Of a DNA stretch of 49,838 nt, positions 31,150 through 41,212 are shown in pieces. The notes beneath the pieces were generated by a model, which was given only the letters and a program-made list of their open reading frames with translations, searched no databases and had not been told where the DNA came from. The position numbers were made by a program, and so were the translations under genes. The stretch's first letter is position 1; each line of letters opens with the position of its first letter. This DNA is from Nemertoderma westbladi. Taxonomy: Eukaryota; Xenacoelomorpha; Nemertodermatida; Nemertodermatidae. The stretch covers positions 1 to 49,838 of the forward strand of contig JAUCBJ010005131.1 in the NCBI GenBank assembly GCA_032718475.1. The letters run 5' to 3'.

Positions 31150-31965
31150 TTTTCACCATCAACTGCCACAGGACAGCACACATTGATAACACAGGTGCAT
31201 GAGGGTAGCTTGGAAGCCCTCCATGAAGAGGCATCACCCTCAGACAGAGCCAGGCTCAACAGTGTCTCCAACCCAATCTCCGGCTGCTGGCTGGATGCCA
31301 TACCTTAACAGGCCTTGGGGTCCGGATTGCTTTTGCGTTCTGACTTGGCTGTCGTGTAACCGAGCCTCACCCCTGCACCCATTGTGGGTCTTCCGTTGCA
31401 GCTAATGGGCTCCATGGCCTTTCCTGCCAATGGAGCGCTGGATGTTTTCCCAGGCACACCAATGAAATTGTAAAGCGTGCTCTCACTACCTGCGACATCC
31501 CAACGATGCTGGAGCCCCCGGGTCTGTGCCGCATTAATGGCAAAAGAGTCGATGGAGTGACCCTAGTACCCTGGTCTAGAGGAAGAACACTAACGTGGAA
31601 TGCAACTGTGGTGGGCCCCCTGGCAGCCAGCCATACATCGCATACACTCTCTTCTGGTGGAGGGAGTGCAGCCAAGGAAGCGGAGGTCCGGAAGAAGAAG
31701 AAGTATGGTGAACTGATGGATATAGGCTACCTGTTACGTCCAGTAGCCTTTGGAACGATGGGCCGGGCATGACATGAAACATAAGAGTTCCTGGCAGAGA
31801 TAGGGTCGAGTCTGAGAGATTCAACCAAAGAGCTTCGCTCCCACTTGTTCCTCCTGCAGAGGTTGCTGGTTGCAATCCAGATGGGTAATATGGCATCCAT
31901 CCTTGGTACCATCAGTGAGGCGGGGGAAGGACTGATGGATCTTCTAGGAAGATTCGCATTTAATA
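31150..31965 (+). pseudogene. 3' end of a non-LTR retrotransposon-type ORF (zinc knuckle plus nuclease-like domain)
   Basis: In changing frames the + strand encodes SGCWLDAIP, then LGCRVTEPHPCTHCG with NGLHGLSC, a CCHC-type knuckle. It continues with EIVKRALTTCDIPTMLEPPGLC, then GKRVDGVTLVPWSRGR and a WNATVVGPLAASH segment. After a stop come FLLQRLLVAIQMGN and MASILGT. This order is familiar from the C-terminus of RT-bearing ORFs that are widespread in invertebrate genomes. The KR(P)DG...D spacing resembles a restriction-like endonuclease, although Pro is replaced by Val here. No RT remains; the fragment is 5'-truncated, as is usual for non-LTR elements, and carries stops. Confidence 0.6.
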
Positions 31966-32387
31966 TTTGTGATCGCTGTTGACTCTAATTGTTATATTAT
32001 TATCTTATTACCATTATATTTAACTACAGATATAATTTACCTGTAATTTGATTATTATACAGCAAAATTTTCAAATATGTGATATGATATGGTATTATTA
32101 TAATTCAAATATAAGATCATTTCAAGTTAAAATTTATATTTATATTTTATATTTATATTTAAATGCAGATTAGATTATCAGCAAAGAGTCACTGGAGGTT
32201 GCATTGAAGGACTTTGTGAAATGACCAAGGTTATCTCTATACGTTTCTATAAATTTGGAGGATTACAAGATTCAAGACAAATTGTGCTGCATAATGATAG
32301 GTTGTTACATCTATTATACATTAATTATGATTGCAGTAATAAATTATTGTAATAGTTTTATTAATTTAAACGTTAAGGGCACCCAAA
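31966..32387. other. AT-rich non-coding DNA
   Basis: No gene recognised. It contains TTTATATTTATATTTTATATTT-type low-complexity sequence at about 32130-32160. Confidence 0.5.
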
Positions 32388-32900
32388 AATGATACTTCTA
32401 ATTTTCTCAAGGCATCCACAATTTACACATAACTGCAGTGATCAATTTAGGGGATGTTGAAACTCTAATAATATGAGTTCAGTGATTAGTTCTCGAGTTG
32501 TTGTACAAAACGTCTGGACTGAGTCAGCTCAATATAAGGTCATTAATTGGTGGACCTAACCTTGACATTTTGTACAATAACTCGAAAACTAATCACTCAA
32601 TTAATATTTTTAGAGTGTCAACATCCCCTAAATTGATCATTGCAGTTATGTGGGGATTGTGGTTGCATTGAGAAAATTAGAATTATAATTTTTAGTGTAT
32701 TTGTCAATACCGCATCAAGGAGCTAATGTTGACTTGTACCGGACTTCACATATTCTGCAATATCTCAAAAACTACTCGCTCTATGCTTGTTTTGAAGGTG
32801 TCTACACCAACTAAATCGGTCATTGCGGTTCTAATGAGCATAATATCAATGCGGTAGGAATACTAGAAGTTGATCATCACAATAATTGGGAATATGACTC
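32388..32900. mobile_element. Truncated foldback repeat related to 36477-37480
   Basis: Arms of about 130 bp (32388-32515 and ~32560-32690) pair as a hairpin through CTAATTTTCTCAA, ATAACTGCAGTGATCAATTT and GATTAGTT.TCGAG. The right side continues to about 32900 with CGGACTTCACAT..TCTGCAATATCTC and TAAATCGGTCATTGCGGTTC, matching 37160-37290 of the large foldback. The outer left arm is missing. Confidence 0.75.
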
Positions 32901-33893
32901 ACTAGTGGCTAGGGCGGGAACTGGACGACGTCCAGTGCAGGGGTCAAACATGATTTTTAGGAGTTAAAATTGCGTTTTTACAAAGTTTTACGACCCAAGG
33001 CCACTTTTTATCAATGAGAAAATCTAGATATCCAAAAAAAGTATAAATCGACCTACCCTAACCCATAGGGACACTTCTGTATAAATGTAGGAAGATTTCT
33101 GAATGTGAATTCAGACATTCAGGATTCAGAATACAGGCATTCAGAAAACTTTTGTTCTACGATAGTTTGAAAATATTAATTAGGGCCTCTGTGGCACAAG
33201 TTTTAAATTATTCCGTTTCATCGAGTAATCAATTTTGCTGGTTTTACAAATTTTATCAACTGTGTTTGTTGATTGTGGAATAAAAACATGCACAATTGTT
33301 ATTCTAGTTTCACGCAAATGATAACAATATAATAATAATAATAGTGTATACAATTGCATTAATCTGACATACAGACTACTTGGCGCCTACTGCAAATATT
33401 ATTACGTATATTACTGCCAGAAATTTTACTGTACATAATTTATTGAATATACCAGTTGGAGAGGAAAATGGCGAACAACGAAGTCTCCACGCTTCTATAT
33501 TACTTTCAATCGATTCAGCGGCCCAGAAAACCTATAAAGATACGTTGAAATAAAAATTTAGGGGCATTTTCTGAATATTTAATTTTTCAAAATTTGAAGT
33601 GCCATGCCCACTTCTTAGGAGCACGAAAAATAGCATCCACTTCAATTTTTGGAAATGGAATATGATCATTTTCGATTCAGCGTCTTGAAAAACCTACTAA
33701 ATCTAGCCAACACTGCCACACTATTAGTTTTTAGACAACGAAAAATTTTGTAATTTTGTCCTGGGACTACTTTTATATTTCATCAAAATTATGATTCCCT
33801 GCTTATGAAATTTTAACTTTTTAAGGTTTGGTAGTGTTCATCTATAGTTGTTTCACCAACAGCCCAAATTTTGTAGGATTTCATTGGATGATT
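32901..33893. other. Non-coding region
   Basis: No gene recognised. At about 33510-33720 there are repeated words (GATTCAGCG, AAAACCTA) and phrases such as TTCAAAATTTGAAGTGCCATGCCCAC. These resemble the repeats at 46.3-47.4 kb, so a decayed relative of that family is likely. Confidence 0.4.
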
Positions 33894-34174
33894 TGTGACG
33901 GGATCAAGGGAACCCGACCGGGTTTAATTCTTACTCGTCACGACAGGCTGATGGTGGTTGGTAGAAAGGGTTTTAGTCTGATGTTCCTTCGTCAATGTAA
34001 TATGATATAATATAAAGTAATGATAGCAACAGACGTTTTGACCGGTAACAAAATTTATAATATAAGAGGCAGTACTGCAGTGACGGTAGAACTATATTGC
34101 CAGCCTGCACTGAAACTGACCACTGAGTAAACTGAGTCACGGGCCGGTAGCAAATAGATAATATATATCACACA
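33894..34174 (-). repeat. 281-bp LTR, copy 1 (element H, 3' LTR)
   Basis: On the minus strand it starts TGTGTGATATATATTATC and ends GATCCCGTCACA. A near-identical direct copy lies at 37927-38207. A plus-strand relative is at 46064-46342. TG...CA ends, equal length and position after a coding stop support an LTR. Confidence 0.85.
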
Positions 34175-34180
34175 CAGATA

Positions 34181-35390
34181 TTACTCTACCGCTACATTAC
34201 TGTGGCCTTTTACCCAGTGGATGCCCTCCTTCGCCCCTGTCGACTGTTTTGGCGATCCTTCTGTCCATCCCAACTCCCGCCCCAGAGACTCGCCCGAGCT
34301 CCCTAATCCCCACTGTAAATCGTCCAAGGCCGGGGCCTCGAACCCGTAGCCCTCTCCTCTAGCTTCTGCCTCTCTTTCGTCTGCCTCCCTCCTTTCTCGT
34401 CTGGCAATTTCTTCCAATTGCTTCTCCTCCAGTCTATCCGCCTCCAGCTTCTCCCACCTCTGATATGGTGTATCCACCTCCCTGTCTACTAGATATCGGC
34501 AGCTGTAGTATACCGACTCGCCTTTCAGCACCGTGTGTTCTGCCAGACCCTCGAAGGCCACTTTGAAGGCTCTTCTGTAGTTCAGGGGTGATCCTGATAG
34601 CAGAAACGCCGTTCGCTTTCTTCCGATAACCACGGCCATGAATAGGTTTAGTAAACCTATCATTATCCAATCCTCCTGCAGGATATATCGCTTCTGATAT
34701 ATCTTTATCGCTCCTTTCCGGAATTGATACACCTCCTGTTTCCCTGGCCTCGCTCCCCACTTCAGCGAGTTTGCCAACTCTGCTCCGTACTCCTCCCTGA
34801 ATTTACCCCAGTCCATCGGCTTGTGGCAAACGAGCCCCATTAGCTGGCCCATTGCCACTGCTCCGCAATGTCCTGTGTTCTCTACAAATCCCAACCCGGC
34901 TGGCCCTGTCATAGCCATGTAGACCGTTTACATGTCCAACCGACCCCGCCGACCCTCTCCTCGAACCCTCGTCATCTTCCACGGTCCCTTCGTCGTCTAG
35001 GACCATGTATCCTCCCCTGCTGACGGACTCTACGAACCTCTTCCAGTCCTTCCTTGGTGGTTCCCTCGGATACTTCGGTATCCCGAACTTCGCCTCATCT
35101 CCCTTCACCACGTAGTGGAAATGCTCGAGGATCCCGTTGTCTAGCGACGGCGTCCCGTAGGTCCCGACCAGCCGCCTCTCGTGCACCTCCCTGAAATGGT
35201 CCTGCAGTGCTCGCGCCTTGTGACCATTCTCTAACCGCTCGTAGTATCCCCTCATCTTCTCCTCCGGATGCCTCTGAGTGAAAGCCACTAGTATATCCTT
35301 TCCACCTATTTCCGCCTTTCTCTTTCTGACAAGTCTCTCTGCCATTTCGAACGCTCCCGATCGCTCACCTACAAGGTGGTGCCTTACCAA
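34181..35390 (-). CDS. Unrecognised element H protein, in two overlapping frames
   Basis: Frames 35390-34803 (195 codons) and 34918-34181 (245 codons) overlap in different registers. They may be one ~400-residue protein with a frameshift near 34920. The first part is basic and polar (RKRKAEIGGKDILVAF, FREVHERRLVGTYG, PREPPRKDWKRFVESV). The second has a possible hydrophobic helix (WIMIGLLNLFMAVVI), a Glu/Arg coiled coil (KLEADRLEEKQLEEIARRER) and ends KGHSNVAVE 7 bp before the LTR. The same C-terminal codons recur at 38215-38275, in the conserved pre-LTR region, so the end of this frame runs into the element's 3' region. No named domain recognised; a gag or extra ORF is possible. Confidence 0.5.
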
Positions 35391-35640
35391 GGCTCAATAT
35401 AGGTGAGTGATGTAGTTAGGATGGTCTGTGAGGTCCGATAATGGCCTATCGCTCTCAGAACACTAGGTTTTTATGCTATATTTGCCTATCTACCCCCCAA
35501 AGTGCTAAATTTCCCTAAATTCCCTAAATCTGTCAGTTACTTTTAATATGTTCTAGAATTTTCTGCCTACTGTTACTATAATTTGTTGAATTTTAATTTA
35601 AATATAATTTTTAATTCTATTACTGTGCTATTGTGGGAGT
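35391..35640. other. Non-coding segment upstream of the H frame
   Basis: AT-rich with no recognised signal, apart from short CCCTAAATTCCCTAAAT repeats near 35508-35526. Confidence 0.4.
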
Positions 35641-35883
35641 GCTAGAGAGTCGTCCCTCTAGCCTTCCAACTTCTTATATTATATCAAAAGGTTATATATA
35701 TAATGATATTGTGTAATGAAACAATATAGGCCATTAGGTACCGGTAGGTATGTGACAGCAGTATATATATATAACTCAATGTTGATCTAGTTGCTAGGAA
35801 ACCCCCGCAGTTGCCACAGAGATCAACCAAGGAAAAACACGGGTTATCAGTGACCATTAGCCCCGAAGGGGCAGTCCGCTACA
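35641..35883 (-). repeat. Probable start of a Ty3/gypsy 3' LTR
   Basis: Minus strand: a purine-rich AGGGGGGGTGGTG tract (polypurine tract) leads into TGTAGCGGACTGCCCC at 35883. This is exactly where a 3' LTR should begin after the gypsy pol stop at 35879. GCCCCTTCGGGGC forms a small hairpin just inside. The far end is not defined; 35641 is an estimate. Confidence 0.55.
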
Positions 35884-36480
35884 CCACCCCCCCTAGTGAT
35901 AAACCCAAGGTGTTTTGGTTCCTGTAAAACACGTGCGTGGGCTGTTGTGAAACGCGTCCAGATCGAGTTGTTATGGCGGGTCGCGGTTGAACAGTTTGTT
36001 CCAGTGTACAGGGTGGGTTTTGGGTGGTGGTATCCACCAGGGTGGGTGTGTCGTCCACGAAAGCTTGTTTCAGGCGGTTGACAGAGACGTTGGTCGAGCG
36101 ACCGTTGACAGACAGTGTGTAAAACTTGTCCGCCCATGCCAGAACGCGGAAGGGGCCGTCGTACTGACACTGCAGAGGGCCTTTGTGGGCGTCATGGCGG
36201 ACAAAGACGTTGTCCGTTCGCAGCAGGTCAGACGGGACGTGTGTGTGGCGGTGTTCCTGGCCATGGCTGGTCGTTGGTGTGGCGCGAAGGCGGCACATCG
36301 AGTTCCTGAGGCCAGTGATAAACTCGCCGTGGTTGGGACGAGTGTCGCTCGAGAGTTCGGAGGATGAGAAGAACTCTCCGGGGAGGCGAATCGTTGTCCC
36401 GTATAGGAGTTCGGCTGATGTGCAGCCGAGGTCTTCTTTCGGGGTAGTACGTATCCCGAGGAGGACGATCGGGAGTTCAA
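35879..36480 (-). pseudogene. Ty3/gypsy integrase C-terminal end
   Basis: From about 36480 leftwards the sequence gives ELPIVLLGIRTTPKEDLGC, then SAELLYGTTIRLPGEFF, and, from 36298, NVFVRHDAHKGPLQCQYDGPF with FYTLSVNGRSTNVSVNRLK. It ends TTRSGRVSQQP and a Gly-rich stop. This is the classic Ty3/gypsy integrase end, distinct from every BEL/Pao piece here. It begins exactly at the foldback palindrome, so the rest of pol has been lost or displaced. Confidence 0.85.
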
Positions 36481-37480
36481 TGACTCAAGAAATAACTTCC
36501 TGCATGCATCAAATGTCATCAAAAGAGTCCAAACTTAGTTACATACCAAAATTTTAATTTTTGGATCAAGGGAACTAGTGCCACAGCACATGGACAGAAC
36601 CTACCCTTTGGCGCAAGTGATGATAATTCTCAATTTTCGCGATGGCCAACTTTGAATTATCATACTGCATTAATATTATGCTCATTAGAACCGCAATGTC
36701 CGATTTAGTGGGGGTAGACAACTTCAAAACAGACGTAGAGAGAATAGTTCTTGAGATATCGCAGAAAATGTGAAGTCCGGCATAAGTCTTCATTACCACC
36801 TTGATGCGATATGGACAAATCCTCAAAAAATTTTATTTTGAATTATCTCAAGGAACCAAGAATAGACACATCTCAGGAATGATCGATGTAGTGGGTGTAG
36901 ACACCTTTAAAATAAGAGTAGAGTCATTAGTTCTTGAGTTATTTTACAAAATGTCAAGACTATATCCACAAATTAATACTTGATATTGAGTTGACCACTT
37001 CCAAACATTTTGTACAAAACTATAGTCAACTAATCTCTATTCTTTAATTTTTAAGGTGTCTGTATACACTAAATCAATTTGTTGCAGTGATGTGTCTACT
37101 TGATTCCTTGAGATAATTCAAAAAAATTTTTTTGGGGATTTGTCCATATCACATCAAGGTGAATGTAGACTTGTGCTGGACTTCACATTTTCTGCGATAT
37201 CTCATAAACTATTCGCTCTACGTTTGTTTTGAAGGTGTCTACCCCCACTAAATCGGTCATTGCGGTTCTAATGAGCACAATATTAATGCAGTGGGAAAGC
37301 TTAAAGTTGGCCATTGCGAAAATTTAGAATTATCATCACTTGCGCCAAATGGTAGGTTCTGTCCATGTGCCTGTGGCACTAGTTCCCTTGATCCAAAAAT
37401 TAAAATTTTGGTATCTAACTAAGTTTGGACCCATTGGATGACATTTGATGCATGCAGGAAGTTCTTTCTTGAGTCATTGA
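36477..37480. mobile_element. Foldback element: ~1-kb near-perfect palindrome
   Basis: The ends TCAATGACTC...GAGTCATTGA begin two arms of about 475 bp around a ~50-bp loop at roughly 36957-37007. Pairs visible include CTGCATGCATCAAATGTCATC with GATGACATTTGATGCATGCAG, and ACCAAAATTTTAAT with ATTAAAATTTTGGT. Within each arm a ~190-bp motif (TAGTG.GTGTAGAC, CTTCAAAA, AGTTCTTGAG) repeats. There is no coding capacity. A target duplication was not identified. Confidence 0.85.
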
Positions 37481-37926
37481 TCTTTCATTAATGTGTAATA
37501 TTGCTATAAATTTCCTTATGGTACATCGCGAAGTCTCAAAATTTCAACCCTCTTGGGATCCGTGAAGATATAGACGAAATTTAAAGAAATTTTGTTTTCC
37601 TTATTTTTTTATTTTTTTATGGGCCGTCCGTCGCCTTCGGCCTGTGGCTGGCCGGCGACTTCGGTACTCTGACCGCCGTCGTGCGTCTACTCGTCCCTTC
37701 CTCGTGGTAGACGGCCGCTTGGGCTGCCGGATCGTCCCTCGTCGGCGGATCCGGCGTCGCAGGTCGATACCGTCGCGTCGCGGCCTCACAGATCGTTTGG
37801 TTGGTATCGTCCGGGGTCCGCGGCAGTGTCCTCTCTCCCTCTGATAATCATGACCTCCTATCGCTCATCCTTACTCTGTCTCGCAGTCACAGCTTCTATT
37901 AGCAGTTGGTTTATTTATAGTTCTAC
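37481..37926 (-). other. Element H 5' region with a GC-rich, Arg-codon-rich segment
   Basis: 37615-37810 is far richer in GC and CpG than its surroundings. On the minus strand, 37789-37601 is an open frame of 62 codons, over a third Arg/Lys (IRRRGTIRQPKRPSTTRKG). It sits just inside the presumed 5' LTR of the minus-strand element. It could be a remnant of a basic gag N-terminus or a non-coding GC-rich leader. Other frames are closed or short. Confidence 0.4.
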
Positions 37927-38207
37927 TGTGACGGGATCAAGGGATCCCGACCGGGTTTATTTCTTACACGTCACGACAGGCTGATGGTGGTTGGTAAAAA
38001 GGGTTTTAGTCTGATGTTCCTTCATCAATGTAATATGATATAATGTAAAGTAATGATAGCAACAGACGTTATGACCGGTAACAAAATAGATAATATATAA
38101 GGCAGTACTGCAGCGACGGTAGAACTATATTGCCGGCCTGCACTGAAACTGACCACTGAGTAAACTGAGTCACAGGCCGGTCGCATATAGATAATATATA
38201 TCACACA
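37927..38207 (-). repeat. 281-bp LTR, copy 2 (element H)
   Basis: Direct repeat of 33894-34174, beginning on the + strand with TGTGACGGGATCAAGGGA and ending ATATATATCACACA. On its right it is followed by the element's own 3' internal region (38208-38530) rather than unrelated flank. That suggests a tandem arrangement sharing this LTR. Confidence 0.85.
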
Positions 38208-38530
38208 CCGATATTACTCTACCGCTACATTACTGTGGCCTTTCAAACAGTGGATGCCCTCCTTCGCCCCTATTGGCCAATAACCTAGTTCACGACTCTC
38301 ACTCTCTCTGGGAGTGTTTTCCCCCCCTGTTGGCCCCTGCTGGTTGTTTCCCCTTTCGAGGTGGATTGACCTCTAACCTCCCTTTGTGTGGCTTTGGGGT
38401 TTGTGTTGTCCCCGGTGTTGGTTGTGATACGAGATTGGTTATTGCCAATCTCGTATCTCCAACATATTGCTGAAAAAGGTGCCACTTCCCATTCTATGAG
38501 GGGTAGTGCGGCGGAATTGAATCCGCATAC
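38208..38530 (-). pseudogene. 3' internal region of an H/G-family element, upstream unit
   Basis: The reverse complement matches 41213-41507. Shared words include GCGGATTCAATT, CAACATATTGCTGAAAA (inverse sense), CCAAAGCCACACAAAGG and AATAAGGGCGAAGGAGG. The minus strand is open over 66 codons (38485-38285: GDNTNPKATQREVRGQSTSK) and continues towards the KEGIHCLKGHSNVAVE end seen in element H. Either coding 3' end or conserved pre-LTR sequence. Confidence 0.6.
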
Positions 38531-39161
38531 ACGATTACAAAAATATATTGGGTGGGCCGATTCGGCCCTCCCCCCCAGTGGTGCTAATGGTCAAAACACC
38601 CCAGTGTTAATAGGGTTAAGACCTGTCTATTGGTAGTTGTCCTGGGCTCGTAAACGGTACGAGACAATAATGTCAAGAATCACCCAAATTCGAAGAATAA
38701 TGAACCATATAAAGACATTTTATATGAAAAGATCTCCAGCTTTTCATCTGAAGAGAAAACGCAAAGTTAAAAAATATATTCGATGAAGAAAATAAGAAGA
38801 TAGTAAACCGGGGTGTAGTTGTAGACTGTAGAGGTAAAGGTAAAAGGAAAGATTGTGCTCAATGGTGTTATGCTTCATACTGAAAAAATACGATTATTTT
38901 GATGCATCATACACACCCTCCCTGTAATAACTATTTACATACTTCTGTCTAAAGTAGCACTTTACAGTGTGATGATCTGTTCGCGCTTTTAGACCTTTAA
39001 CAGTTTAACCTGCTAATTTATGTGTCTTAGATTATTTAGCTAGCCAGCACCAAAGTTGTTAATGCTTTGTGATGAACACACTGTTAATAAGTTAGTACTT
39101 CTATGTTGCAAGTTGGAAAAATCTGCGTTGTCGGTTGGTAGTGCTTTCTCTTGAGATTTGG
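38531..39161. other. Non-coding region between H/G repeat and the TTAA element
   Basis: No gene recognised. GTGTTAATAGGGTTAA at about 38602-38617 looks like a TTAA-type repeat terminus. TTTAACCTGCTAATTTATGTGTCTTAG at 39003-39030 is shared with 9890 and 47462. A Lys-rich short frame near 38740-38790 is too short to judge. Confidence 0.4.
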
Positions 39162-39165
39162 TTAA

Positions 39166-40737
39166 CCCTATTAGTACCGGGCTATAAAATGTTGTACAAA
39201 TACTGGGGGGGGGGTCATATTGACCCCCCCCCCCCCCCCCCCCCCCTCTAAAATCTACAAATTTTTACGAAAACGTCTGATTTTTTGTTTGTAAGTAGGT
39301 ATCACTAGTCAGAATCCGACCGAAAGAAAAAATTTTCGAAAAAATGTACTGGGGTGGTTATATTGCAGCACCAAAATTACAAGTAGTGCACAATTTTCAG
39401 AAAATTTGAAAGTTACATTTTTCGTCTAATTGTATTTCAATACAGGTTTTCTGGGGCGCAAAATACATTGGGAAATATTTAAAAATGATATGATTACTAT
39501 AAATGGCTGTTTAGACCTCTCTACGTAGGAAAAAAATGAAAAAAACAAGTAACCAGCACTTTTCAGTTAGAACACAAAATTTTTAATTCACTTATACGAT
39601 GCTATAAATTCACATTTTCAGGTTTTCTAGGGCGCTGATTCTAATGGAATACATTTCTAAAATGCCCCATCATTGCTACTTGTATTTTTCGGCACAATTT
39701 GGCAAATTTTGGTGCTAGGACCAAATTTCGTACCCATCACCAAAAAGTACAAGTTTGCGATGTCCAGTGCTGTTTTTTTTGATTCCATCGGATTCAGGAC
39801 CCTCATAAACCCGTATAACGCAATAAACAAGATGATACTATCTACTGATCAATTTGCTTATTTTCCAAAATTTGGTGCTGGCACAACAATTTTCACCCAC
39901 TGGCGAAAAATACAAGTTTGAAAACTCGTATGAAATTTTTACTGATTCCATTGAATTCAGAACCCTCACAAACCCGTATAACGCAAGAAACAAGGTGACA
40001 CAATCAATTTATATATTTGATGGTTTTCAAAATTTGGTGCTAGCACCACATTTTGCACCCACTTCCGAAAAATACAAGTTTGAGATGCCTAGTTCGAAAA
40101 TTATATATTCCATTCAATTCAGAATAGCCATAAACCTCTAAAACGCAAGAAATAAATTGTCACAAACAATTTTATCAATTGAATGGATTTTCAAAATTTC
40201 GTGCTAGCACCAAAATTTGCACCCACCACCGAAAAATACAAGTTTGATACGCTTGGTGCAACTCGTATATATTTCATCGAAACCAGAACCCCAAAAATCC
40301 CCAATTGCGTAAAAAACAAGTTTCACACAATCAATTTACAAAATTGACATATTTCAAAATTTGGTGCTGGCACCAAAAATTGGCACCCGCCGAAAAAAAC
40401 AAGTTTGAAATTTCTAAATCAATTTATATGAATTCCATCCAATTTCTAACACCAAAAAACCGGTGTAAATCAAAAATAGAGATGTTACAATTCATATTTA
40501 ATGAAATGTAATTTTCAAAAAACGTCTCAAAAAAAGTGCCAAAAGTAGGGTTAAAAAATGGTGCTATAACTCGAAAACTACCCAATATTTTTGAAAACGG
40601 TTTTCACTACTAGGAAGACAATAGATTTTTAGGAAAAGTCATAAAATTTCAGATTCCCAACTGCGTTTGTTTCAGAATTATAATAAAAAAACCACGGTGG
40701 GGGTCATATTGACCCCCCCCCCCCGGGTTTAATAGGG
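39166..40737. mobile_element. TTAA-flanked piggyBac-like non-autonomous element
   Basis: TTAA at 39162-39165 and 40738-40741 flank CCCTATTAGTACCGGG...CCCGGGTTTAATAGGG. TTAA target duplication with CCC/CCY termini is characteristic of piggyBac, so I place it there provisionally. No transposase frame is present. Just inside each end a GGGGGTCATATTGACCCCC palindrome abuts G/C homopolymers. The interior has four to five diverged ~145-bp tandem units with AATTTTGGTGCTAGCACCA, CACCCA and GAAAAATACAAGTTTG. Truncated relatives are at 9645-9891 and 24050-24329. Confidence 0.75.
39224..39246 (+). repeat. 23-base cytosine run
   Basis: Homopolymer directly after GGGGGTCATATTGA near the left end of the TTAA element. 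It corresponds to the 32-base G run of the truncated inverse copy at 9802-9833. Confidence 0.9.
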
Positions 40738-40741
40738 TTAA

Positions 40742-41212
40742 AGATATATTACTGTCAGCCTGGGCTATTTTTTTACTTCTAAGTAGTTCATGGTTTGCAA
40801 CGTATTGATCTCGTGTGATGTGAGGCTTGTAGCCATTTTTGATCAAGGACGTTTTAAGTTCTTTGATATTGAAGGAATTTGTGGCTGGTTGCGAGAAAAG
40901 GGACCTGGGGAAAAAATTTTCATTCAGAGAAAAACGCGTTTAAAGATTGTCTCTTAAAATCGGCTGTTTTCATTGGTTTATTGGTCGTTATTGGGGTGTT
41001 TGCATTTGTTTATTGGTCGTTGCGTTATTGGGTTTTGTTAGAGCGAAATTTAAACTGAATTATTCTAATAATAGTACTAAGTAGTGTATACACTTGTTTT
41101 TTTTAGATTATCGTAGAATATCTGTAGCCTATTCGGTTAGTAATTGTACAAACAAGTTAATACACTAATAATTTAGAATTTATTATGGAAACTGAAGCAG
41201 AGTGGCTGAACC
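40742..41212. other. Non-coding region
   Basis: No gene recognised. TATTGGTCGTT and TTTATTGGTCGTT repeats occur near 40978-41025. Confidence 0.4.

Noticed and set aside
31367-31912. Minus-strand frames opposite the non-LTR ORF tail
   Set aside because: The + strand gives the recognisable zinc knuckle and conserved tail motifs; the minus frames are shadows.
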